Made by a program: the position numbers and the translations under genes. Positions 1 through 12,673 of a DNA stretch of 64,000 nt are shown in pieces (positions within the stretch are counted from its first letter, which is position 1; each line of letters begins with the position of its first letter). The stretch comes from Syngnathus acus. Lineage: Eukaryota; Chordata; Actinopteri; Syngnathiformes; Syngnathidae. The DNA lies in NCBI RefSeq assembly GCF_901709675.1, contig NC_051106.1, positions 1,772,001 through 1,836,000 of the forward strand. Direction: 5' to 3'. Under the pieces are notes generated by a model. That model did no database searches, was not told the DNA's origin, and worked only from the letters and a program-made list of their open reading frames with translations.

Positions 1-92
1 AATTGTGGGAGTGAGCCTCATGTAGGTCACCGCTTGAGCGAAGTAACAACAAAAAAGCCAAATAATATTTTTTTGGGATTGATGGCCTGCAG

Positions 93-3000
93 GTTTGAGA
101 AACAACGTTGCAACTTTATTTCCTGTGTGGAGAGGAGCGAATGTGCCATCAAATCCGAAAGTCAGTGCCTGTCAGCCGACAAACCAAGACTCTGCAGCGA
201 GCTGGACGACATGCAGGTACACGACACACTTTTCCGCCTAACCTGAAAAAATATATAAAAAACAAGCCAGCAAGCAAATGTCTGAAAACAATAAGAATTG
301 CTTTTCAGGCCTTGTACTCGGAAGTCCAGACTCTGGGGCCCTCCCATGCCGAGCTGGTTTCTCTCGGGACATCGCTTTATAGTGCTGCGCCGGATGAAAA
401 AGTCAGCCAACTGAGGGAAGAGCTTGACGCCCTGCAGACGAGACTCCACGCCCAAAATCAAGCTCTTCCTCAAAGGTACGTATATAGACACTCAGTATTC
501 TTTTGTACTATTTTTTTTTTACTGGGGTGGAAAGTACAGAGTTAAGTGGGACTTTATGAGGAATCTAAGAATCGCTGCTAAGGAAGTTCTGTTGCCTTCT
601 TTTTATCCTTCAGAATCCAGGAGCTCCAGAAGCACCTGGCCCTCGTGGAACAGTTTGAGCGAGACCTTCAGAAATTCTCCCAGTGGAGTGAGACCATGCT
701 TTCAAGTCTTCACACGTCTTCCCAAGTCAGCATCAGCGACCTGCCCTCGGCCAGCACCCGAGTCAATGTAAGTCACGAGAGACACAACAAACGCACGTCA
801 TGATTTTTTTCCCCCCCATTACATCCAATCAAATTTAGTCCTATTGTTGATTCCCCACTTAGAAAATGAGAGAAATGGGTCAAATTAAAAAAATCAATCT
901 TGTTTTATCGCTTTGATTCATTATTGGAAATGGAACAAATCTTCTGTCATTTTCCTTGTTAGGAGACCCAGGCGGCCTTGCAGAAGCAAGCAAGTGTGAA
1001 GCAGATGTTGGATCATCAGGTAGAGACTCTCTGTCAGTCCTGCGACGCGGCCGACGTGCAGCTCCTCCGTAGCCGAGCGGACGGCTGCGTCCAGCCCTAC
1101 CTGGAGGCTTGGCACATCGTCCGGCTGCAGTTGGAGTGCCTGGAAAAACTCCAGACCTTCCAGCAGACGCACGTCGCAGCGGCGGCGGCGTTGCAAAGTC
1201 TGCAGCAAACCGTGGAGAGCGGCGGGAGCTGGGACCGCGGCCGAGTGGAGGAGCTGCAGCGGGAGCTTTCCGGCGCCGTGCCGGACGTGAGCCGGCTGGA
1301 GACGCTGGCCGTTGACCTGGATGGCGTCCTCTGCAAAAGCCATCTGTACGTGGGTGGCGAGGGAGGCTCTCGAAAGTCTTGCCGCGCGTTGGCCGATTGG
1401 CTCAGCGCCGAGCTGGATGCTGTGAGGAACCTGCTGGGAACCAAGCGGAGCGAAGCCGAGGCCTTGGGGGCTCTGTGGACTTCCTTTCGACAGCGGAAAG
1501 AGCAGCTGCTCAAGGCTGTGGAGGACATTGAAGAAAAAGCCGACCATCAGAGCTTGAAAGAGCCCGCCCTTCTGCCTCTACAGCAAAGGTAACAACATCC
1601 TTTTTGGAACTGGTTGGAACGGATTAACGGCATTTACATTTATTTTTATGGGAAAATATAATTCGAGATCCAAGTGCTTTGAGTCATGAGCATAGTTGTA
1701 AAAAGTTTGGACTTCCCTGATTTTGTTTGTGTCAGGTTGCGCTTCTTCAACCAGCTGGAGGACGAGTTGCAATCTCACCAGCATGAGGAGCAGTGGCTGA
1801 GGGACAAGGCGAATCAGCTGGCCCAGCGAGACGCTGAGCTAGCCGCGGAGGCGCTGAGGGAAATCAGCCTGCTGGAGACCACGTGGGAGGACACCAAAAG
1901 ACTCATTACAGAGAGGTACAGTGCCTGCCTTCTGCTAGCATACTGCTAAAGCTAAATAGTGTCTATGTTATGGTCCGATATCCCCTTTAGCAACACAAAC
2001 ACATGAACGATTAGTATTAGTGCCGCACTGATGAGCTTAGAGGAGTCAAGGTCTTTGAATTAATAGAATATCTGTCTTTTTGTCTTGTGTGTTCAACAGA
2101 CAGGAGCAGTGCAACCTTCTTGCTGAGCTCATGAGAGAATATCAAATGCTCAAATCCACCATCGGCAACGTTTTGGAGAGCGCTGAACCTCTGCTTGAAA
2201 TAAGCTCTGTTCTGAAGGACTACGAGGAAACCAAGCGATCCCTAAGCAAGGTCAGAACAAACTCGAGTTGTTCATTTACCGTCAATCGACACGTCAACTC
2301 CCGTTCCTCCATCTCCAGCATGAAGCGCTGAAGACGAAGATGGCCAACAAGCAACGAGACCTGGACCGGTTCTCTAGCAAAGGAAAACAGTTGGTGACTG
2401 AACTGAAGAAGGTGCCAGAGTGCGACTCGCAATCGGTCAGAAAGGAAATGGAGACGCTCGTGGACCAGTGGCTGGATGTATGTTGAACAAGTGGTGCCAA
2501 CCCATTTTTCTGTGGGAAATTATCCAATTTCACCTAATTGATCCGAAAAGTATATCCCACCGACGTTTAGTGACTGCTCTTACACTCGCCTGTTAGTGGA
2601 TCAAACATTCGGAAACACTCAACTCGAAAATAAGCGACTGACCAACCCCATCCTGCAGGTGTCGGAGAGGGTGGATGAAAACCTCCAGCGCCTGAAGCAA
2701 AGTTTATTGCTGTGGGAGGACGTGCGGCAAATTGCAGAAGATGTGGAAAGCTGGGCCGGCAGCAGCGTGACGGAACTCAACGAGAGCCTCAACAACCTCA
2801 ATGACAGCCACAAGGTGTCAACGAGACTCTCTGTGCTTCAGGTAAGATTCTTACCGTAAGATGCTCACACATAAAAAAAACTAGACTACGCCCCTTAATG
2901 ATTCCTTGACAACAGGAGCAAATGGGCGAGAAGGAGCTGAGACTTGCAGATCTGCAGGGCAAAATGGCAGAGCTGAAGAGGAGTAGTCAAAGTCCAGAAA

Positions 3001-6000
3001 CTCCTCCAAAACTTCAAGTAGGTAGACCTGGATATGAGAAACACTTCCAAATCAGTGCTCTCCAATATTGTTTGTTTGTGACTGATTTAAATACAAGTGG
3101 CACAAATCAACTCGCAAGACCTTAATTCCAACTGCCACAGTTGCTGGAGAACGACCTGAGGAAGAAGATAGACTCGGTTCAGAAGCTCCACGGGCAGGCA
3201 CGCAGAAACCTGCAGGACTTCAGCTCCCAGAAGAAGCTGCTGGAAGATTACATTGCCCAGATGTCCGCTTGGCTGAAGAGTATGGAGGACTCCTTGGTCT
3301 CCTCTCCTGCTGGTTCGGATCCCGAGGACATCTGCCGAATAAAAGTGAGACTCCATCTTTTCATCCTCTTTTCTGACAGCTTCTTGTCAACATCCCATTT
3401 TATGTTTGTCCGTTTTTGATTGTTGTTTCTAGGAACTCCAGAAAGAGCTGCAAAATCAGCAGGGAAGTATCGACTCTACCAGGGAAAGCCTGAACAACCT
3501 GTGTCGCAAATATCCTTCGGAGGAGCTTTCCAGTTTGGGCTCCGCGCTCACTGATCTCATCAAGACTTACGAGTCCGTCAACCAGGTTTCGGCCAGGACT
3601 TTGGCGTCACTGCAGAATTGTCTTCAACAGCAATTCAATGGTGAGAAACGTAATCCACACAGAACTTCAGTGATCTCCAGTCTTCAACCTTTACGTTTGA
3701 TCCGCAGATCTGGTTCAGGAATTCCATCGCTGGCTTGTGGAGCAGAGGGAGATTGTCAAAGAATGCAGTGATCGTTCCGGAGACACTTGCATCGTCGAAC
3801 GCAAATTACAGAAACTGAAGGTACGGTGACTTAGGGATGGAAAGACATCCCATGTTGGTGTCTGAGACTTGCTTTTCTTCTTCAGGGTGCCACGGAGCGC
3901 ATGGAGGAAGGCAAGGTGCATCTCACACAGGTCTGCGAGGAAGGAGAGAAACTGCTGCTGCATCTCCCCAAAGCCAACGCTGGCCAGGTCCAGCAGCAGC
4001 TCTCCTCCATCCAGCAGGACTGGGACAGCTTTGTGGAGCAGTGCAGACAGAACCAACAGATCCTGGAGGACAGCGCGTCCCTCATGAAAGGGTAGGCGGA
4101 GCACTACTTCATCCTTGCTGTCTCTCAGAACATACTAAAACATTTGTCTGCAAAAATAACACATTTAATGCATATACACATCTGTGTATAAAATAAACAC
4201 TTTGGGTCACAAAACTGACCCCTGTGGAACACCACAAGGAGCACTACATCAGTATCACTATGATAGAGAATATTTCTTTTCAGATTTGAGGGCCGCCTGA
4301 AGAAGCTGAAGTGGTGGTTGGAGACCATGGAGAAGCGGATGAGCTCAGATCTGCTTGAAGCCAAACAACGCGGTCCTGAAAAGGCTTTGCTCCAACAGGT
4401 GGAGGAATACCAGCAGGAAGTGCTCAAAGAAAGGTGCCCATTTGGAATAGTTCTCGGTTACTGCATTGAAGTAGATGTGTCAGACTGAGTATTTATTTTT
4501 CAAATGCCTTTTACTCCCTTCATTTAAAAACAGACACAAAAGGAGGTTAACTGTTTTTTGTCTGATGTAGAGATTCCTTTGAGCGCCTGTGCCAGGAGGC
4601 GCAGGCCCTGAACGAGGGCGGGCGAGGCGACGGCAGTGAGACACGGGTGTCAGCGCAGCTGCAGTCGCAGTATCAGGCTTTGCTGCGACGCGGGCGTGAG
4701 CGGCTGCATGGCTGCCAGCTGACTTTGCAGGAGCAGCAGGCCTTTGAGGAGACGCTGCAGGCCACCTGGACCTGGCTGCGCGCAGTCCAGGAGCGTCTGG
4801 CCGCGCTCAACAGCACCGTGGGCAACAAGGAGACTCTGGAGAAAAGGCTCCTCCTCGTGCAGGTTAGACACACCTTGTCCCTCATTAGACACCAACTTCT
4901 ACCTTGACGGGACTGTGGCGCCATCTTGTCTTCATCCGACGGCTTTGTGCTGCCAGGATATCCTGCTGATGAAGGGTGAAGGCGAGGTGAAGCTCAACAT
5001 GACGGTTGGAAAAGGGGAACAGGTCCTCAAACACAACAGGATGGAAGGCCAGGAGGCAATTTGCTCGCAGCTTCAGAGTCTGAAGGATGCCTGGGCCAAT
5101 ATGTTGATCACCTCCATGAGTTGCCACAGGTACGAGATGTCACGTTGCGTGGAAAGGTCTGAACGATGGCCAATCGCACCTTCACAACGTCAGTTCAAGC
5201 AAACAATTTCCTGTCCAAAGTCGACTGGAGTGGACGGTGGCTCAGTGGAGCAGCTTCCAGGAGAGCAAGAATCACCTGCAGCAGTGGATGGAGTCGGTGG
5301 AGCAGGAGGTGGGCACGCATCTGCCCCAGCAGCCCGGCCTGAAAGAGAAGTCCACTCTCCTGGAGCGTCTGCGAGCCATCCAGGCCGACCTGGACGCCCA
5401 CGCCGCCGCGCTGTCACGTCTGACGGACAAGGCCGTGGAGCTGTACGAAAAGTCAGTCGATCAGACTTTTGGACCGGAGTCACGGGCGGAGCTCAATGCG
5501 CATTTTGCTGATATCTCAGCTGTGGTCAAGGTAAGCTTGAGAAGTCACACTTTGGTACGTCTTTGGGTGAAATTCTGTATGCACAATGAAAGTTACAACA
5601 GGTGTTTTTTGTTTTTTTTTAAGGGGAAAATCCAGTCCATGCAAAGCATCGTGTCCGAGCACGAGCAGTACCTGGATGCCGTCAGAGACTTTAACGACTG
5701 GCTCATCTCAGCCAAGGAGGAACTCCAGCGCTGGTCTGACCTATCAGGAGACTCCGCCTCCCTGAAACGAAAGCTGGCCAAAGTCCAGGTGAGCACCATT
5801 CTGACTGAACTCAAGGAGACCCGCTAGAATCTCTTTCACCATCATCCCTCTTGCACAGTTTTGTGGGCACCCGTACAAATGTTGAGGACACTACTCAGGC
5901 ACCGGTTGTTTTTTGTTTTCCAGGAGCTGCTGGACTCTAAGCAGCGAGGCCGAGAGAGGCTCAACCGGGTGCAGAGGTGCGGGGCAGCAGCGAGAGATCA

Positions 6001-9000
6001 CACCGGCTCGGGGGGCTACGAGGCTATCGAGCGCGAGGAGGCGGCCCTGCTCTCAAGCTGGGAACAGTGGGAACGCGCAGCACTTCAGACCCGGGCCAGC
6101 CTGGAGACGGCCCTCTCTCAGATGACGACGTCCGAGCAGGAGTTCAGTAGTCTGTCAGCGCGACTGGAGCAAGACTCGCAAGACTTGGGGCGTCAGATTC
6201 ACGATTGGCGTCTTCGTCTGGGGCAAGCCCAGGGCAAAACTGACGGAGAGGAGGTGGTGAAAGGCTGGCAGATTGCAAAGGTGAATTTGACGTCCTCTGC
6301 TACAATGTGGAGGAAATAAATGGACCAATGGAATAAAAACGTTGTTTTGCCCAGGATACATTGGAGGAGCTTGTCAAAACCGAGCCCATGTGCGATAGCC
6401 TGAAGACGCAGCTGAATGATCTGTGCCGCTTCTCCAGAGACATGGCCGCCCAGTCTGAGAGAGTTTCTGCCCTCATTAAGGACTACAACAGGTACTGAGA
6501 TATGCAGAATTGGACTCGCAAGGGGTGAAAATTTTCAGTCAGTTTCCATGGCAAAAGATGACTTGTCAGTTTTAATGAGATCAAGTATGACATACAATTA
6601 ATGGGTAGATGACTCAACAAAGGTCCATTGCTATTTATTTTTTTTTGCTTTACTGCTAGTTTGAGTCTCCAAGCCGCCAGAGAATGCCAGAGCAAAGAGA
6701 AGTTGCAGGAACAGGGCTTCCGCTCGGCCTACAGGGAGTTCCAGCAGTGGCTGGTCAACTCCAAGATCAGCACAGCCAAATGCTTCGACGCGCCCCAAAA
6801 TCTTTCTGAGGCCTCGTCGAGCTTGCAAAAGATTCAGGTAATTGGTAGCTTAGAAGGACCAGAGGCAGTAAATCTGAAGCTACCTTTGGAATCTAACGAG
6901 TTGTTCTCTCATCATTGTCACTTTGTCTCCAGGAGTTTCTAAGCGACAGAGAGCTGGGTCAGTCAAAGATCAATGGCGTGGTGGTCGCAGGTGAGCTTCT
7001 CTCCACGATCGCGCCCAAAGACAAAGTGGAGTCGGTTCGGGCAAAGACCAAACATGCTCTTGAGGACTGGAAGAACATCATGTCCAGTCTTCACAACAGA
7101 GAGCTCAATCTACAAGTGAGCGAGGATCAGGTTGTCAGCAGAGTTTTCAAAATAAATCAGCTGACAGAAGATGTTTTTTTGCTTTCAGAACCTGGTGTCG
7201 CAGATGAAGGACTTTGAGGCCAGTGCTGAGCCCCTCCAGGAGTGCCTGGACGCCACTGAGATGGCCGTGCAAGAGAGCAGCGCGCGGCTCCACGATCTCC
7301 CGGCCAAGAAGACGGAGCTCCACAAACTTCAGGTAGGCACGCTGGAAAATTGCTCAGCGCATCTTCAGCCACCGTTCAACATTCCATCCAGAAGGTCCAT
7401 TATGTGTGGTATATTGTATTCTGATTGTATCTAGCAATTACACAGTCATAATTTACATGACTTTCACTTTGTTTTTTGTTTTTTATTTTTTTATTTATTG
7501 ATGTATTGTTTACATGTTTGAAACAAATAAAATTCATTCATTCATTCATTCAAGGTCATGGCGGAACAAACTTTAGAATCTAACATTGGCGCTAAAAGCA
7601 GATGATGAAGCTGACTTTAGAACTTTGGAATCTAACATTGGTGGCAACGTTGGAAGCAAATTTCAAAGCTAACGTTGGAGTTAAACTCTTAAGCTAATGT
7701 TGGTCTCTTTGGCTCTCATGGCCCTCTGCCTCTGTCCAGCTTGTGCTAACTGCCCGTAACATTGGTGTTGCTCGCTTTCCTTTCCGGCCACGTTTTTCAA
7801 TCTTCTAACCCTGCTTTGGTCATGCGTGTCTTTGTGTCTGCTTGCACGCTTTCTGCCCTAACCTGCTTGTGCCCTTTCAGTCTGTGCTGGAGGAGCTCAC
7901 CTCCCACCAAGTCCAGCTGAGCAGGCTAAAAGAGAAGGCCCAGCGGCTGTTGGACCAACACTCGGCCGGCAAGGGTTTTGTGCACCGTGTCTCGCAGCTC
8001 TCTGCTCAGTTCTTAGCTTTAAGCAACCTGACCAAGGTATAGTAACACCTTGCAATTTGAATTTGAAGAAGGAAAAAAACATGGGAGGGACTATTTGCAG
8101 ATGAAAGTCTGAATAGGAGAAAAAAGTTGGAATTTGAAGCCATTGAAGTTGTGATGATGTGAAGAAAGTTTTCTTGTTTAACAATTTTGGCTCAACAGGA
8201 GAAGGCGTCACGACTCGAGCGCATCGTGACCGAGCACCAGCTGTTCAACCGCAGCCTGAAGGAGCTGCAGAACTGGGTGGCTGACACGAGCCACATGCTT
8301 CACACCTACTGTGCCCCCACGGCTGACAAAAACATCCTGGAGAGCCGGATGATCAAGCTGGAGGTTGAGCCTTTCGCAGATTGTTTGTTAACAATAGGTA
8401 GCCACTTGTCCAACGGTGGCGTTTTCATCTCCGTGGATTGCCACAGGCCTTGCTGACTGCGCGCCAGGAGAAGGAGATCCAGCTCAAAATGCTGATCACC
8501 AGAGGGGAGTCGGTTCAGAGAAACACCTCGGGCACCGGTGTGGCTGTGGTCCAGGAAGAAATTCAGGAGCTGAAAGACTCCTGGGACGCACTGCTCTCCG
8601 CATCCATTCAGTGCAAAAGGTTGAAAAGCAAGAATACCAGAGATGGCAAAGTATAAATATTCATATTTCAAATTTCTCCTCTGATCCATCAGCCAACTGG
8701 AAGGTTCTCTGTCCCAGTGGACCAGTTACCAGGAGGACGTGCGTCAGTTTGTCAGCTGGCTGGAACAGGTGGAGGAGAACCTGGACCCGGCCGATAAACA
8801 ATGTCCCGAGATGCGAGACAAAAGTGCTCATCTCAGAAGGGCAAAGGTGACACCGGCCTCCCCCTCTCCGGAGCGATGCAAAAATAAATCGCTTTCGGGA
8901 TCGATGCCAGCGCTGCCATTTTTGCTTTAGTTGTGTTTCTTACTTACTCAACAAAACATACTTACTGAATGTTTGTAAGCCCCGCCCCCCCACGTCTCAT

Positions 9001-12000
9001 AACTGATCCTTGCCGTGGTTGCAGCTGTTGTACGAGGAAGTGCTCGGCCACGACGGCCTGCTGGCCACCATCGTGGCGAAGAGCGCAAGCATGGCCGACA
9101 ATTACGTGACTCAGCTGGAGCTGCAAGAGCTGCAAGAACGCTTCAACGGCATCAAAGACAATGCGGAGGTAAGCTAACCACCACCACTTCCCTCTGAAGT
9201 TGGAATGTTAAACAATAAAGTTGAGTTGAGCTGAGAGGCAAAACTGGTTGGTGACGCTTGCTTTGACCTCAGGAGGCCGTTGGCAAAGCGGAGGAGCTGG
9301 TGAAAGCTCACCAGGAGTATCAAGAGGGCCTACAAGCATTTGAGGACTGGTTGGAAGAGGAGCAGGAGAAGCTGGGCTGCTACACTCAGCTGGAGGGCGA
9401 CGTCGATATGCTGGAGGAGACGCTCCAAAAACTGCAGGTCGGAACATCTTCATCATCTAAAGCGGATGTAATTTTTTCCCTTCCCCACAACTGAAAACGG
9501 CTCCCATGTTTACGACAAGTGCAGGAACTCCAGCTCGGCTGCACCGAGGGCCAGGCTCTTCTTAACACCCTGCTGCTCAGCCGTGAGCTAGTGACTCCCT
9601 GGGGGCCGCCGCAGATCGAAGACCGCGCTCTGGAGACGCAGCAGCAGGAGTGGAGACTGTACCAGGCCCGGCTGGCCGACACCCGGGCTCAGCTCAACAG
9701 CGCCTTGGCCAAACTCCGACAAATGGAGCAGAAATTTCAGCGTCTGGACAGCTGGCTGAAGGGCATGGAGACCAAAGCGCAATTGCGAGACCACCGCCGC
9801 TCCGACCGCGCCACCAAAGAGGCTCAGCTTCAGTTGATGAAGGTCCGTGCTCGCCATCGGCATCTGCGGCCTTCTCGTGGCACGGCTAATTTTCTTTCTT
9901 TGTGCAGACGTGGCAAGAGGAAGTGCTGGTTTATCAAGAGGAGATGGAGGGCCTTGGTGTTTTGGCTCAGCAGGTTCTGGATGAGACCCATATTAGCAGC
10001 CGGATCAGTACCAAAGCGACCCAGATCACAGCCCGCTACCATGCTTTGCTCCTGCACTTACTGGTACATCAGAGCTCTTCAAACGTTGATACAAATAGCA
10101 AATAGCACAAATAACCCTAACCCTAACCCCAACTTTGTCTACAGGAGACAATCAAGCAGCTGCAGGAGGAGGTGTCTTGCATTGAGGAGGCACAATGTGT
10201 CTTTGGCACCTTCTCGGACTGGCTCCGCGCCGCTCAGGACAGCCTCCGCACCCTGGCCAGAAGTGCCGACGTGGTGGATCGCGTGGCCATGGAGAGAAAG
10301 ATGAAGAAGCTCGAGGTGAGGGCTCTTGATTATGGTGGAGCTCAGCGCTTCAAACAGCGTTCAGCATCTCCCATTTGCGCTCAGGCCCTCCAGGCAGACG
10401 TGGAGCGAGGACACGCCAGCCTGAAGACGGTCAGGGAGAAGACGGAACGAGCCGCCGTCTTCCTGGAGGAGGCCGAAGCGAAACAGCTGAGGGAGGACGT
10501 GGACGGCCAACTGGGCCAGCTGGAAGACCTGCTGGCGGCCCTGCGCGCCCAGCAGAGCGCTCTGGAGAAGTGCCTCTCGCTCTCCAAAGACTTTGCGGAT
10601 AAATACAAGGCCCAGGCCCAGTGGGTGCTGGAGACCAAGGGCCTGTTGGCTTCCAGCGTGGAGCCCAAAGCCGAGCTCTATGAGAAGAAGGCCCAGCTTG
10701 CAAAGTACAAGGTAAATCAAATCAGAATTGATTGTATGTGACTATGGAAAAAAAGTTCCTACGTTCTCATGAACGAGCATATTAATGTGCTATTTGCAGA
10801 CCATCCAGCAGACAGTGCAGTCTCACGAGTCGGCTGTGAAATGTGTGATCGAGAAGGGTGAAGCCCTGCTGGACGCGGTCCACGACCCGATCATCAGTGA
10901 CAACATGACAAGTTTGCAAGCAGACTTCCTGGAGCTCTGCTTGTTAGCCAAGGTGCCCATCGCTCAATACGTCGCAGCTCTGTGCCGGTCGCGCCTGTGA
11001 CTATGATCAGCGTTTGTTTTTTCACTTCAGGCGCAGGTCCAGAACCTGGTGGAGTGGGTGAAGGAGCACGAGGATTATAACAGTGAGCTGCAGGAAGTGG
11101 AGAGATGGCTCCTGCAGATGTCCAGTCGGTGCGTCACTTCTGAGTCCATGCAGAGCAGCAGCATGGAGATGGCCACCCAACAACTGGCCCGGCACAAGGT
11201 GACCACCAAGGTTCTTCAATGTCTCAGGAGACATGTAGACCACTTGGCTTGAGAAAGGGGTGGAAACTGAAAGGCAATTGTAAGACGTTTCTGGTAGGGT
11301 TTCATGGGAATGGGCAGTTTGGGAAATGCAGATATAATAAAATAATTCTTATTCTTAATTTGCAGTCACATGTCTGACATTGTAATCATTGTTTCTCGAG
11401 GCCATTATGGAGGACATTGCCGGTTTCGAGGAACGTCTCGCCAGCTTGAAGCAAAAAGGAGAAGAACTGGTCTCCAGCTGCACTGACCAAGTCCAAGCGA
11501 AGATCAGCCAGCAAGTGCAGGCTCACCAGCAGGGAACCCGCGATAGCTACTCCGCCATCTGCAGCACGGCTCAACGAGTGAGACATGCCAGGAGATTTTT
11601 CTGCTCCCCAAGATTTAGGAAAGAAAGTCTTTCATCCCGCATTTGGCTCACAGGTACAGCAAAGTCTGGACCGAGAACTCCAGAAGCACGTCAACCACCA
11701 GGATACCCTCCAGCAGTGCCAGACGTGGTTGGCGGCTGTGCAGGAGGAACTCCGGCTAAACCAGCAGGAAGCATCCGGTCTGCAGGAAGCACTCAAACAG
11801 GTACCAACGCTTTAACGGCACATCGTGGAGATGGAGACACAAATCATGCGAGCTGTAATATGGTCTGAGCTGGCCTCACTTCACACAACAAGCGGTTTGT
11901 TTGCTGATGTTTGCAGGTGAAGCACTTCAGAGCCCTCCAGGAGCAGGCCAGCACTTACCTTGACCTGGTATGCTCGGTATGTGACTTGTCCGACGACACC

Positions 12001-12673
12001 GTCAGAGTGACTGCGGCTGAGGTCCAGAGGGTCAAGATTACTGTAAGAGAAGACTCAACCTTCTTTTGTTTGAAAAGACTATCTTCTTATTCTGCACAAT
12101 GTTCATTGCTCACATTCTGTTGTTTTCCTCTTTTTCTAATAGATCGAAGAAAGGATGTCAAATGCTCAAGAGCTCTCAGAGGGCTGGAGGGAGATCAAGG
12201 AGCAGAAGCAAGATCTGACCAGCCTCTTCCAAGATATGGAGCAGCAACTCCTCAGTTTGTCTAGAAGACCTGCAGAGTTGGAGACCAAGATAGCTCAAAA
12301 CATGTTGACCCAAGCCAAGGTAAGACGGCAGTTTCCTCAACAACATCCAGGGCGAATCATCTAGAACAGTGCGCAGATTCTGCCCTTTACGTGTTCACAA
12401 TCCGCAGGAATGCAGCCAGCAGCTCCAGTCCAAGCAAAGTACCCTGACCAAGATGACGGAGAAAGTGAGCAGACTGTCTCCCAACCAAGACTCTACGGAA
12501 CATGCCGAGCTGGATCGCCTGAGCCATTCCTGGCTGGAACTTTGCCACCAGGCCAGCAGGCTGCAGGTCCAGAGGCAGGAGGATCTGCAGCGATCCAAAG
12601 AGTACCACGACTGCATCACTACAGTGGAGACACTCTTTGAGCAGGTTTCCAAAGAGTGGGACAACCTGGCCAG
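93..12673 (+). CDS. syne1: syne1 exons 1-40 of the window (spectrin repeats)
   Basis: Coding exons placed by splice sites and phase: 93-216, 309-475, 614-767, 963-1588, 1736-1915, 2100-2250, 2319-2477, 2659-2841, 2916-3017, 3141-3344, 3433-3640, 3708-3820, 3886-4091, 4284-4433, 4571-4862, 4957-5129, 5221-5530, 5624-5788, 5924-6280, 6355-6491, 6660-6837, 6933-7115, 7189-7332, 7881-8036, 8199-8363, 8447-8619, 8693-8846, 9025-9168, 9273-9437, 9525-9842, 9908-10063, 10145-10315, 10385-10711, 10800-10952, 11031-11198, 11401-11577, 11654-11800, 11917-12042, 12143-12319, 12408-12673. The first exon begins at the third base of a codon, so at least one more exon precedes it. All encode amphipathic helical repeat sequence. 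Exon 963-1588 (626 nt) is unusually long for this gene. Individual borders may be off by a few bases where two AGs are close. Confidence 0.85.

Noticed and set aside
4744-5511. 255-codon plus-strand open frame over syne1 exons 15-17
   Set aside because: It runs through introns and is out of frame with the spectrin-repeat exons; composition is low-complexity Arg/Pro/Gly.
9519-10304. 261-codon plus-strand frame
   Set aside because: Its first part coincides with the real exon 9,525-9,842, but it then runs into the intron and changes to a non-nesprin frame.
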